In this document: one piece after another, positions 35,255-44,343 of the stretch
Layout of the letters: each line of letters starts with the position of its first letter
Numbering within the stretch: position 1 is the first letter of the stretch
NCBI GenBank assembly: GCA_035759745.1
Contig: DASTUF010000040.1
Location: forward strand, 1-64,000
From: CAMLHP01 sp035759745
GTDB lineage: Bacteria > Gemmatimonadota > Gemmatimonadetes > Gemmatimonadales > GWC2-71-9
DNA length: 64,000 bases
Direction: 5' to 3'
The notes under the pieces: generated by a model
What the model was told of the DNA's origin: nothing
Databases searched by the model: none
Seen by the model: only the letters and a program-made list of their open reading frames with translations
Translations under genes and position numbers: made by a program

Positions 35255-38200
35255 TCAGAACCGGTAGCGCGCCGCCACCTGCAGCTGGAACGCCGACTCA
35301 GCTGGGAGCGTCTCCCACCTCGCAAAGGCGGGATCGAAGCGGAAGATGGGTTGCGAGCCTCCCTCCGAATCCGTCCCCTGACCGACGTGGTCCAGGATGC
35401 CCGGCCGCGCCACCTGGTAGCGACCCCATCCATCGCTGAGCAGGTTGAGCAGATTGAAGGCATCCAGCTCCAGCTCCAGCACTTGACGCCCGATGGGAAT
35501 GTCCTGCCTGACCGAGGCGATGGTCGTGTGGGTCCACGGCTCGCGGCAGCTGTTGCGCGCCACGATCCGCCCGCGCTGACGCCGCAGGCACGGGGCCTCT
35601 TCGAGGAAGCGATCGAAAGCGGCGGCCTGCTGGGCCTCGCTGACGGTTTCGACGGCACCCGACTCCTCCCGGGTGAAGGACTCGAACCGGATCTCACTGG
35701 TGTCGAAGGCGCTTCGCGGCACGTAGATCGGATCGTTGGCGTTGGAACCGTCGGCGTTGAGGTCGCCGCGCCGGGAGGTGCCGGTCGCGACGTAGGTGAA
35801 GGGACTTCCTGACTCGCCCACATAGAAGAACGCGAACCGGGTCGGCCACCGCCGCCACGGCGCTGTCCAGGTGAGCGCCGCGACGATGCGGTGGGGGAGA
35901 TCATTGAGCGAGATCCCGAGGGTCGAGTCGTCGTGCCGGCCCGAGACAGTCCGGGCGTCTGCCCACATCCTTATGCCGGTGGTGTTGACCCGGCTGGGCG
36001 ACTGCACATCGCGGGTCCGCGAATACGTGTACGCCACGCTGGCACCGATCCCGTCGGCAAATCGCCGCTCGACCCGGCCCGCCAGCTGGTACGAGTAGTT
36101 CCTTGCGGTGTTCTGCAGGTCGATCACTTCGGCATAGCCGGAGCGGAGCGCGGGCGCTGCGACGCCGTTGGCGTCGATCGTGCCGTAGAGCACGCGGCCA
36201 AAGCGATCCACCGCCTGAGGGCCTCGGAGGTTGAGGTTAACCCACATGAAATCCGAGAGCTGGCGGCTCACGAGGAGTTCGGCGCTGGCCAGCAGTCCTC
36301 CCGGAAGCTCGCGTTCGTAGCCCAGCGACGTGCGGAGCGTGCGTGCCATGCGCAGGCCGGGATCGAGCAGGTCGACGTCGCCGAACGGGCGCGCCGCCAG
36401 CGGAGCCCCCGTGGCGCACCGGTCAGGAGCCGCCTCGTAGTCGGGCACGAAGGCAGGCGGCAGGCCGGCGTCGGAGGGCTGAAACCCGCAGGTCAGGACA
36501 CCGATCCCTTCGCCGTGATTTGCCAGCGCGGGCACGTACCACGCCAGTGGCGGGCGCCCCGTAAACAGCCCTATGCCACCACGGACCCGTTCGTGCCGCA
36601 CTGCCGAGAGATCCCAGGTGACTCCGAGGCGCGGCGAGAGTTCTACCCGACGGCGCGGCATGAGGTCGGTTCGTCGGCCGAACAGAGAGTCGATGGCCGG
36701 GTTGTACGGGGCAGTCCCGTCGATCGTGAGGAGTTCGGCCCGAACACCGGTCGTGATCGCGAGCCGTTCGGCCGGAAGCCACTCGTCGCCGAGGTAGGCG
36801 GTGTACTGGCCTCCCCGGAGCGGCCGGCTCTCACTGCCGAAATCCTTGCGGAGCTCGAATCGTATGGGCGTGCCGGCCTCAAACGCATCCAGGCTGCCGA
36901 AGGTCCAGGTGCCGTATCCGCCCGGGACGCCGCCCCGCAGGACCCGAAACCGCTCCAGCTGAACTCCCGCCACCAGCAGATGATTCCTCGCCCATGGAAG
37001 ACTGAGCTCGTCCCGGATGGTGAAGGCACGGCCCCGGCCGAAGCGCCCTTGTGCCGGCTGAGCACTGCCGGCGACCGCCAGCACCGAACCTCCCCGGGTC
37101 CCGGGCAGCAACACCCGCACCAGCGGCTGTCGGACCTCGGGCACCTGGTCAGTGTGATCCCAGCTCAGCGAGGCGAGCAGTTCGTTATGGCCGCCTCGCT
37201 CGCGCTTCAGGTCGGTATGCAGCTGCAGGGCCGCGACGTCGACACCCCCCTCGATCGCCAACCGGTAGCTGGACAAGGCGAAGGTATCGGTGGAGGCGCG
37301 GGAGAACCGCTGGTCCCTGATGCGTGCGGACGTGGCGAACGCCATGACGCGACTGTTCCATGCGGGGATCGCGGCATCCATCCGGGCAAAGAGGTTGACC
37401 AGGGGCGTGCCATTCTCCATGTATCGCGCGGAGCCCGGGGTCAATCCGTAACCATCCTGCATGATGCTCTGCAGCCTGGTAAGGTCGGCTTCACGTACGG
37501 GGACCTGTGGCAGCTGCCCGGGTGGCTGGCCCAGGTACGGGCCGGAGGCAGGCCGGGAGAGACGCTGGATCTCGGAAGCGACGAAGAAATGCACCCGGTC
37601 CTCGACGATGGGCCCGCCGAGCGAGAAGCCGAGCTGCAGCCGGTCGTAGGGGCTTGGCACCGCATCGATACCGTCGCGCGCCAGCCGGTCGTTGCGCCAG
37701 TACCCGAATGCGGAGCCGCGGAAGTCATTGGTGCCTGACTGGGTAACGGTATTGACCAGGACGCCGGCAAAGCTTCCGTAGCGCACGTCGTACGGCGCCA
37801 CGAGCACCTGATACTCCTTCACCGCATCAAGCGGGATGGACTTCCCGACGTTCGACGCCGCCGAGACGCTCCCGTTCACGAAGCGCTCGGAGGCGCCGTT
37901 GACGAGAAAGCTGTTGAACCGGAGATTGGCGCCCGCGCCGGAGACGCCGGTTCGCCCGTCGCCGACCTTGGTTGATACGTAGGGCGCGAGGGTAACGAAG
38001 TCCTGGAAGTTCCGGTTCAGGGTGGGTAGGCGCTGCACCATCGCTTCAGAGACGGTGGTGCCCGAGCTCCCTGACGGAGTTGGTACGGAGCTATGGACCT
38101 CGATTGGTTCGAGCTGGATGGCGGCTGGCTGAAGCACGAAGGCGATACTGAGCTGCTCGCCCAGCCTGAGCCGGAGGGGCGGGCTCTGCTGCGGGAGAAA

Positions 38201-38467
38201 CCCGATGCGCCGCACCTCGACGACGTACGGACCGCCGGGCTCGAGCCCCTGGACCAGGAAGCGGCCGTCCACCACCTGGGCACGGACGGAGAATCCGCTG
38301 GCGGTGTTGACCACCCGGACGGCCGCGCCATCGAGGCCCCGCCCGTCGGGGCTCCGTACACTGCCGCGCACCCCGCCGGTCGTCAGGCCCTGTGCGGTCG
38401 CGGACGATCCCAGGGGAATGAACGAGAGCAGGAACAGCAATGCGATCGCGCTCGCGCGCGACTGCAT
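35255..38467 (-). CDS. TonB-dependent outer-membrane receptor with carboxypeptidase-regulatory-like domain
   Basis: About 1070 residues. A signal peptide (MQSRASAIALLFLLSFIPLG, ends SSATAQ) is followed by a CarboxypepD_reg-like domain (GVRGSVRSPDGRGLDGAAVRVVN, about 30-110), a plug with VSEAMVQRLPTLNRNFQDFV and an SGAGANLRFNSFLVNGAS segment, and a long beta-barrel ending in the outer-membrane signature RYRF with terminal phenylalanine. This type imports or senses large substrates using TonB. The substrate is unknown. Start alternatives are an ATG at 38512 and a TTG at 38539. The ATG at 38467 begins directly with the signal peptide. It is adjacent to, but convergent with, the kinase gene. Confidence 0.9.
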   Translation of the reverse strand: MQSRASAIALLFLLSFIPLGSSATAQGLTTGGVRGSVRSPDGRGLDGAAVRVVNTASGFSVRAQVVDGRFLVQGLEPGGPYVVEVRRIGFLPQQSPPLRLRLGEQLSIAFVLQPAAIQLEPIEVHSSVPTPSGSSGTTVSEAMVQRLPTLNRNFQDFVTLAPYVSTKVGDGRTGVSGAGANLRFNSFLVNGASERFVNGSVSAASNVGKSIPLDAVKEYQVLVAPYDVRYGSFAGVLVNTVTQSGTNDFRGSAFGYWRNDRLARDGIDAVPSPYDRLQLGFSLGGPIVEDRVHFFVASEIQRLSRPASGPYLGQPPGQLPQVPVREADLTRLQSIMQDGYGLTPGSARYMENGTPLVNLFARMDAAIPAWNSRVMAFATSARIRDQRFSRASTDTFALSSYRLAIEGGVDVAALQLHTDLKRERGGHNELLASLSWDHTDQVPEVRQPLVRVLLPGTRGGSVLAVAGSAQPAQGRFGRGRAFTIRDELSLPWARNHLLVAGVQLERFRVLRGGVPGGYGTWTFGSLDAFEAGTPIRFELRKDFGSESRPLRGGQYTAYLGDEWLPAERLAITTGVRAELLTIDGTAPYNPAIDSLFGRRTDLMPRRRVELSPRLGVTWDLSAVRHERVRGGIGLFTGRPPLAWYVPALANHGEGIGVLTCGFQPSDAGLPPAFVPDYEAAPDRCATGAPLAARPFGDVDLLDPGLRMARTLRTSLGYERELPGGLLASAELLVSRQLSDFMWVNLNLRGPQAVDRFGRVLYGTIDANGVAAPALRSGYAEVIDLQNTARNYSYQLAGRVERRFADGIGASVAYTYSRTRDVQSPSRVNTTGIRMWADARTVSGRHDDSTLGISLNDLPHRIVAALTWTAPWRRWPTRFAFFYVGESGSPFTYVATGTSRRGDLNADGSNANDPIYVPRSAFDTSEIRFESFTREESGAVETVSEAQQAAAFDRFLEEAPCLRRQRGRIVARNSCREPWTHTTIASVRQDIPIGRQVLELELDAFNLLNLLSDGWGRYQVARPGILDHVGQGTDSEGGSQPIFRFDPAFARWETLPAESAFQLQVAARYRF

Positions 38468-38580
38468 GCAGCCGGCCAACGCCTCGCGCCGCGCCGAATC
38501 GGGATCGACCATGGGTCTCGAAAGGGAGTACCGACCCAAGATATGCCCCGCCTCTGGGGAAGGCGAGGCTGGGCGGCTCG

Positions 38581-38679
38581 GCGGCTCGGCGCGTCCCGAG
38601 CGAAGCGAAGGGACGCCGTGCCGAGCCGCGAGTTTACTCGCGACAAATCGCCGAGCCGCAAGTTCAGTCGCGACGAGGC
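38581..38679. repeat. Hairpin plus two-copy 30-bp direct repeat upstream of the TonB receptor
   Basis: 38581-38597 (gcggctcggcgcgtccc) pairs imperfectly with 38610-38629 (gggacgccgtgccgagccgc). 38627-38642 is a perfect 7-bp palindrome arm pair, cgcgagt-tt-actcgcg. 38620-38649 and 38650-38679 are two abutting copies of a 30-bp unit, about 24 of 30 identical by eye (both start gccgagccgc). It lies between the recX stop (38693) and the receptor start, so it may be the recX terminator or receptor leader region. Confidence 0.6.
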
Positions 38680-38692
38680 ATGGACGTCGCGT

Positions 38693-39344
38693 TCAGGCAG
38701 GCGTGGCAGAGCCAGCCAGAGCGCTGCGCACCGCATCGAGCGCGGCCCTCCCGCTGAAGCCCCGGCGTGCAAGAAAGGCCAGCAGTCGCCTGCGCTGGAC
38801 CGGGCGCTCGAGGTGGGCCAGCTGGGGCGCCCGCTTCAGGGCCAGCTGCAGCGCGGCCTCGGCGGGGCCCTCCTCGTCGGGCCAGTGGGCCGCAATTGCG
38901 GCCGAGGCGATCTCGGGATCCACGCCGAGCAATCGGAGGTCGCGCAGCAGCCGGGCCGGACCCCGCCCTCGGTCCGAGCGGGTCTCGACGTAGTTGGCCG
39001 CGAAGGTGGCGTCGTCCAGCAGGCCAAGGGTGGTGAGCCGGGCCAGCGCGTACTTCACCGCCGCGGGCGGATGCCCCGACCGCACCAGCCGGCGCCCCAG
39101 GTCAGCGGTGGCGCGAGGCCGATGGCCCAGCGCGGTGAGCCCTGCGCGAAACGCTGCCTCGTCGTCGGTGAGGCGGCTCAGCTGGGCCAGCCGCTCCGGG
39201 GTGAGTTCGTCGCCCTGGGAGATGCCGAGCGCCGCGACCGCATCAGCCGCCGCCACCCCGAACGGCCGGCCATCCACTGCGAGTCGGACGCAGTTGGGCC
39301 GGCGCGGATCGGGGGTGACGCCGGTCAGGCGGGGGGCGAGTTCG

Positions 39345-39352
<8 letters not shown>
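38693..39352 (-). CDS. recX: RecX regulatory protein
   Basis: A 219-residue RecA modulator. After a short N-terminal extension it shows RecX three-helix repeats: AFRAGLTALGHRPRATADLGRRLVRSGHPPAAVKYALARLTTLGLLDDATFAANYVETRSDRGRGPARLLRDLRLLGVDPEIASAAI, then QRRRLLAFLARRGFSGRAALDAV near the C-terminus (shown in pieces: LGLLDDATFAANYVETR and RGPARLLRDLRLLGV are the key stretches). It would inhibit or tune RecA filaments. It overlaps the recA 3' end by eight bases on the same strand, the classic recA-recX pairing. Confidence 0.92.
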
Positions 39353-40409
<1,057 letters not shown>

Positions 40410-40498
40410 GGAAGGCCTCGAGAGTGGTTGTGGCTGATTTTGCATCACCTAATTGCCTGCGCCCAACATAATACCGAACAGGAGCCGAATCAATAGTC

Positions 40499-40527
40499 AG
40501 ATTGTGGTTTATTTTGCTCCACAATCT
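40499..40527. promoter_or_regulatory. Perfect 9-bp inverted repeat upstream of recA
   Basis: agattgtgg and ccacaatct flank an 11-base AT-rich spacer. The repeat lies about 90 bases upstream of the recA start. Its right arm overlaps the yraN stop codon (40526-40528). A TATTAT hexamer, a possible -10 box, occurs on the minus strand near 40469. It could be a recA operator or an early yraN terminator. No T-run follows it. It does not match the E. coli (CTGT-N8-ACAG) or Bacillus (GAAC-N4-GTTC) LexA boxes. Confidence 0.45.
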
Positions 40528-40933
40528 ATATCAAGCTCTCTGAAGGCCGGAACGCGTCGGGGTAGTGCTCGAACTCCCACCCGGCGCCGGCCCGGCGGAC
40601 GTCCATGACATCGAACCGGTACTCGTCACCAGCCTGGCCATGGCGCATTACCCAGAGCGCGGCGACCCGGGCGATGATGCGCTGCTTGCGCCAGCGGACG
40701 GCTTCTACCCCGGCGCCGAAGGTGGAGGAGTTGCGGGTCTTCACCTCGACGAACGCGACGGTGTGGCCCCGCCGGATGACCAGGTCGACGTCGTGGCGGC
40801 CCAGCTTGAAGCGGTGGGCCTCGACCTGCCAGCCGCCGGCGATCAGCCAGGCCATGGCTTCAAGCTCGCCCTGGAGCCCGACCCGGTGGCGAGCGTCCTG
40901 CCACTCGCGAGTGGGGATGAAGGTCCGGTGCAT
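40526..40933 (-). CDS. yraN: UPF0102 (YraN) family endonuclease-like protein
   Basis: A 135-residue protein with the family pattern: GLQGELEAMAWLIAGGWQVEAHRFKLG, then HDVDLVIRRGHTVAFVEVKTRNSS, where D and E-V-K form a restriction-endonuclease-like metal site. The final helices YRFDVMDVRRAG fit the C-terminus. YraN proteins are conserved but poorly characterised. A DNA-processing role is inferred from the fold, and the recA neighbour is consistent with this. The length matches the family. Confidence 0.88.
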   Translation of the reverse strand: MHRTFIPTREWQDARHRVGLQGELEAMAWLIAGGWQVEAHRFKLGRHDVDLVIRRGHTVAFVEVKTRNSSTFGAGVEAVRWRKQRIIARVAALWVMRHGQAGDEYRFDVMDVRRAGAGWEFEHYPDAFRPSESLI

Positions 40934-41042
40934 GGGCCACGATACTGCCCGACCCGTGCTCGCCCAAACCCGGGGAGTGCAAGCCAGCGCATGAAATCGC
41001 GCATGCAGGAACTGTCAACTCTCGCGGGGAATTTGAACTGCT

Positions 41043-41294
41043 GATTGAGGGGATTCTGACTCGCAGATTTCGCAGATTCTGGAACTGCGATTTTGAGGAG
41101 GGCTCCCAGGATGAATTCCCTCCGCGTGCCAAGCTGGCCAAGGCGCTGTTGTTTTTTTGGGGAGAGTCTCCGGGTCCCGGCGCGTGGAACTGGCCAAGGG
41201 CGCGGGACCGATGCGGACGGCCTTGGTTCGATCTCTATCCCCAAAATCGCAGTACTAAAATCTGCGAAATCTGCGAGTCAGAATCCCCTCAATC
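41043..41294. repeat. Non-coding element with long inverted arms (possible MITE-like repeat)
   Basis: 41043-41097 and 41240-41294 are inverted copies of each other. The outer part of about 36 bases (starting gattgaggggattctgac on the left) is a perfect reverse-complement match, and the inner part has about four mismatches. About 143 bases lie between, with a T7 run near 41151 and no convincing frame. The internal sequence itself repeats cgcagattt/cgcagatt. It fills most of the 408-base gap between yraN and ftsK. The rest shows only a short tcccc/gggga hairpin at 41321-41336 just after the ftsK stop. I see no clear target-site duplication. Confidence 0.65.
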
Positions 41295-41341
41295 GCAGAT
41301 CAGAAATCTGTGAGGCAGGATCCCCATTATCGGGGACGGCG

Positions 41342-43600
41342 CTACTTCCCGGCGTACTCGTCCAGCTGGTCGAAACCAATCAGCACTTCCCTCGGCTTGC
41401 TGCCATCGGGCGGCCCGAGAATCCCGGCGAAGTGCAGCTGGTCGATGATCCGCGCGGCGCGGCCGTATCCGATTCGCAGCCGGCGCTGGAGCAGCGAGGT
41501 CGACCCGCCCTGATTCTGGACGCATGCTTCGGCCGCCTCACGGAAGAGTGCGTCGCGGTCACCCTCGGCGTTGGCGCCCGGGGCCCCGCCGTCGGCCTCG
41601 GCCTCGCGCTCCTTCACGAACTGCAGGATGTCGGTCTCCGCCTCCGCCGCTGCGGCTCGGCGCGCCTCACGCCTGGCGGTGTACCACTCCATGATCCGCT
41701 CGGTCTCGTCGGTGCCGATATACGCGCCCTGCAACCGCTGGGGCTCGTTCTTCCCCGGCGGCAGGAAGAGCATGTCGCCATTCCCCAGCAGCGCCTCCGC
41801 CCCGTTGCCGTCGAGAATGGTGCGGCTGTCCACCTTGGACGCGACCTTGAAGGCCATGCGGCTGGGGAAGTTGGCCTTGATGAGGCCGGTGATCACGTTG
41901 ACGCTGGGACGCTGGGTCGCAAGGATCAGGTGAATGCCGATCGCTCGCGCCTTCTGTGCCAGCATCGCGAGCGGCGTCTCCACTTCCGCCTGCACCGTCA
42001 TCATCAGGTCCGCCAGCTCGTCCACCACCAGCACGATGTATGGCAGCGTCCCGTCGGTGTATTGCTCCGGGGTCTCCGGCTCCGGCGGCGTATCCGGCTC
42101 CTCGGCGGCGATGGTCATCAGCGTGATCGCGGGCCGGGGCGGATTCCGGAGCGGCTTGCCGTCGGCCACCTTGCGATTGAAGTCACCGACGTTCCGGGCC
42201 CCGTTGGCCTGGAGCAGCTCATAGCGCCGGTTCATCTCGTATACCGCCCACTTCAGCACGCTGGCGGCATCGTGGTTGTTGGTGACCACCTTGTGCCGCA
42301 GGTGCGGCAGCGCGTTGTACACCGACAACTCGACCATCTTGGGATCGATCATCAGCAGCCGCAGTTCCCTCGGCGGATAGCGGTAGATGAGGCTGGTGAT
42401 GATGGTGTTGATGGCGACGGACTTGCCCGACCCGGTCGCGCCGGCGATCAGCAGGTGCGGCATCTTGCTCAGGTCGGCGATGACCGCACGCCCTTCGAGG
42501 TCGCGTCCCAATGCGACGGGGAGCGTGCCCCTGCCCCGCTCCCACTCGCCGCTCTCCAGCAGCTCGCGCAGCGTCACGATGCGCGCGGTCGGGTTCGGCA
42601 CTTCGACGCCGACGGCGCCCTTGCCCGGGATGGGCGCCACCCGGATCGAGGTGGCGCGCATGGTGATGGCGAGGTCGTCCGCCAGCGAGATGATGCGGCC
42701 CGCCTTGACGCCTGGGGCCGGGACCACCTCGAACTGGGTCACCACCGGCCCGGTAGTGCGACCGGCGATCGAGCCTTCCACCTTGAAGGTGCGGAGCGTC
42801 TCGAGCAGCAACTGTCCCAGCCGGTCCAGCTGCGCCTCACCGGCGTCGACGTCGCGCCGAGGTGGCTCCTCCAGCAGCGTGATGGGAGGCAGCCCCGCCT
42901 CCTCGTCGGCAGCGGGTCGAAGCTTTTTCCGCTCGGGCTCCTTCGCACCACCCTTGCCCTTGAGCAGTGACAGCTTCGGCGCCGAGGCGACTGGCTCCGG
43001 CGGCGGCGCAATGACCGGCGCGTCATCTGCTTCGTCCGCCGGTACCGCACGGCGACGCCTGGCTCGCTCGGCTCTGGTGTCGGCGACCGTGCGATAGGGA
43101 TCGGCCTCCGGCTCATCCCGGCGCTCGAGCCGCTGGAAGGGGTGCCAGCCGAAGGTGTAGATGGTGAGTGCGGACAGGGCGAGGGCACCGACGAGGAAGG
43201 CACCGATGGAGCCGACCAGGCTCCGGATAGCCACCGCGAGGAAGCCGGGCACCACACCCGTAGCCCGGGCGGCGAGGGTGCGATCGGCCACCGCGGGCAG
43301 CAGGTCCAGCCGTTCGACGCCGCTCAGCACGGCCACGAAATACGGCACCAGCAGCGCCAGGCCGCCCATCAGGATGGCGGCGTGCTTCATGTCCAGCCGG
43401 GGGATCCGGTCAAAGCCGGCGAGCCCGAGCCCCAGACCGAGAAGTGGCAGGCCTACCGCCCCGGCGCCGAGCAGGTGCCATAGGCCGTGGCCCAGGGTTC
43501 GGCCCACCGGACCGGTGAGCGGAATGGGCAGGAGGGCGAGACCGGCAAAGATCCCCGCCAGGAGTGCCGCTATGGCACCGATCCGCCGACGCTCGCTCAT
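41342..43600 (-). CDS. ftsK: DNA translocase FtsK/SpoIIIE
   Basis: A 752-residue septal DNA pump. Four or so N-terminal membrane helices (1-165) lead to a short variable linker rich in charge and proline (170-250). The motor domain has the DPKMVELSVYNALPHL and PHLLIAGATGSGKSVAINT (Walker A) stretches, IVLVVDELADLMM (Walker B), QRPSVNVITGLIKANFPSRMAF and GNGDMLFLPPG. The C-terminal winged-helix gamma domain (STSLLQRRLRIGYGRAARIID) reads KOPS-like sites. The linker is much shorter than in E. coli FtsK, more like SpoIIIE/SftA. The ATG overlaps the comB stop (ATGA). It is the last gene of its operon. Confidence 0.96.
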   Translation of the reverse strand: MSERRRIGAIAALLAGIFAGLALLPIPLTGPVGRTLGHGLWHLLGAGAVGLPLLGLGLGLAGFDRIPRLDMKHAAILMGGLALLVPYFVAVLSGVERLDLLPAVADRTLAARATGVVPGFLAVAIRSLVGSIGAFLVGALALSALTIYTFGWHPFQRLERRDEPEADPYRTVADTRAERARRRRAVPADEADDAPVIAPPPEPVASAPKLSLLKGKGGAKEPERKKLRPAADEEAGLPPITLLEEPPRRDVDAGEAQLDRLGQLLLETLRTFKVEGSIAGRTTGPVVTQFEVVPAPGVKAGRIISLADDLAITMRATSIRVAPIPGKGAVGVEVPNPTARIVTLRELLESGEWERGRGTLPVALGRDLEGRAVIADLSKMPHLLIAGATGSGKSVAINTIITSLIYRYPPRELRLLMIDPKMVELSVYNALPHLRHKVVTNNHDAASVLKWAVYEMNRRYELLQANGARNVGDFNRKVADGKPLRNPPRPAITLMTIAAEEPDTPPEPETPEQYTDGTLPYIVLVVDELADLMMTVQAEVETPLAMLAQKARAIGIHLILATQRPSVNVITGLIKANFPSRMAFKVASKVDSRTILDGNGAEALLGNGDMLFLPPGKNEPQRLQGAYIGTDETERIMEWYTARREARRAAAAEAETDILQFVKEREAEADGGAPGANAEGDRDALFREAAEACVQNQGGSTSLLQRRLRIGYGRAARIIDQLHFAGILGPPDGSKPREVLIGFDQLDEYAGK

Positions 43601-44343
43601 GCGGCAGTCACCACAGCGGGCGTGGTCAGCATGCCGTCGCCGAACCTTGGCAGCACTGGCCAGGCATCCACGGCCGCCGCCGCGGCAAGGTCGTCGGCAT
43701 GCCCCTGGGCCAGCAGCTGCCGACCAGCGCCGGAGCGGCGCAGTGGACGCCGGAAATCGGAGCCGTAGCGTCGCACGAGGTCGAGACTGGCCACAGCGGC
43801 ATCGTTAAGCCCCCGGACCGAGCGCCGGTCACCGACCGCGGCGTGCAGCAGCCTGCCCGCAGTGTAGGCATCGTCCAGCCCGAACCCACCAGCGCGCCCG
43901 GCGCACAGCAGCAGCAGGCCGCGCCCATCCTCCACCGCCTCACGCGCCCGCGCCGCCGCGACCGTGAGGTTGACCGCGGCAGCAGCATAGACCTCGGCGG
44001 CACCATGCGCGGCCAGCATCGCCGCGGTCCCGTTGGTGGTGCCCATCACGACCAGCCTGCCGGCCACCGCGGCCGCCGTCATGTCGGCCGGACTGTTGCC
44101 CAGCGCGAAGCCGGGAATCCGCTCGCAGTTGCGCTCGCCCGCGAGCATGGCATCATCGCCGAGGCTCCGCGCCAGCCGCACCGCTTCGTCGGGGGTGGCG
44201 GCCGGCACGATGCCCCGCGCGCCATTGGCGAGCGCAGTGATCATCGACGTGGTGGCGCGAAGGATGTCGATCACGAAGACGGTGCGGCCGGCGACCTCGC
44301 CGGGCACGAGATCGCGGGGGGTGAACACGACATCGAGCGTCAT
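43597..44343 (-). CDS. comB: ComB-family 2-phosphosulfolactate phosphatase
   Basis: A 248-residue enzyme with the family motifs VFVIDILRATTSMITALANG, ALGNSPADMT, VVMGTTNGTAAML, LLLCAGRAGGFGLDDAYTAGRLL and a final RFGDGMLTTPAVV. In archaea and some bacteria it dephosphorylates (R)-2-phospho-3-sulfolactate in coenzyme M or sulfolactate metabolism. No comA, comC or sulfolactate genes are near, so its substrate here may differ. It is overlapped on both sides (ATGA) by accC and ftsK. Confidence 0.88.
   Translation of the reverse strand: MTLDVVFTPRDLVPGEVAGRTVFVIDILRATTSMITALANGARGIVPAATPDEAVRLARSLGDDAMLAGERNCERIPGFALGNSPADMTAAAVAGRLVVMGTTNGTAAMLAAHGAAEVYAAAAVNLTVAAARAREAVEDGRGLLLLCAGRAGGFGLDDAYTAGRLLHAAVGDRRSVRGLNDAAVASLDLVRRYGSDFRRPLRRSGAGRQLLAQGHADDLAAAAAVDAWPVLPRFGDGMLTTPAVVTAA

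Noticed and set aside
41321..41336. tcccc-attatc-gggga hairpin after the ftsK stop as a terminator
   Set aside because: Stem of only five pairs and no T-run on the minus strand. Mentioned only as part of the gap.
41093..42970. Plus-strand frame starting inside the inverted-repeat element
   Set aside because: Antisense to ftsK, no known domain, and composition typical of shadow frames.
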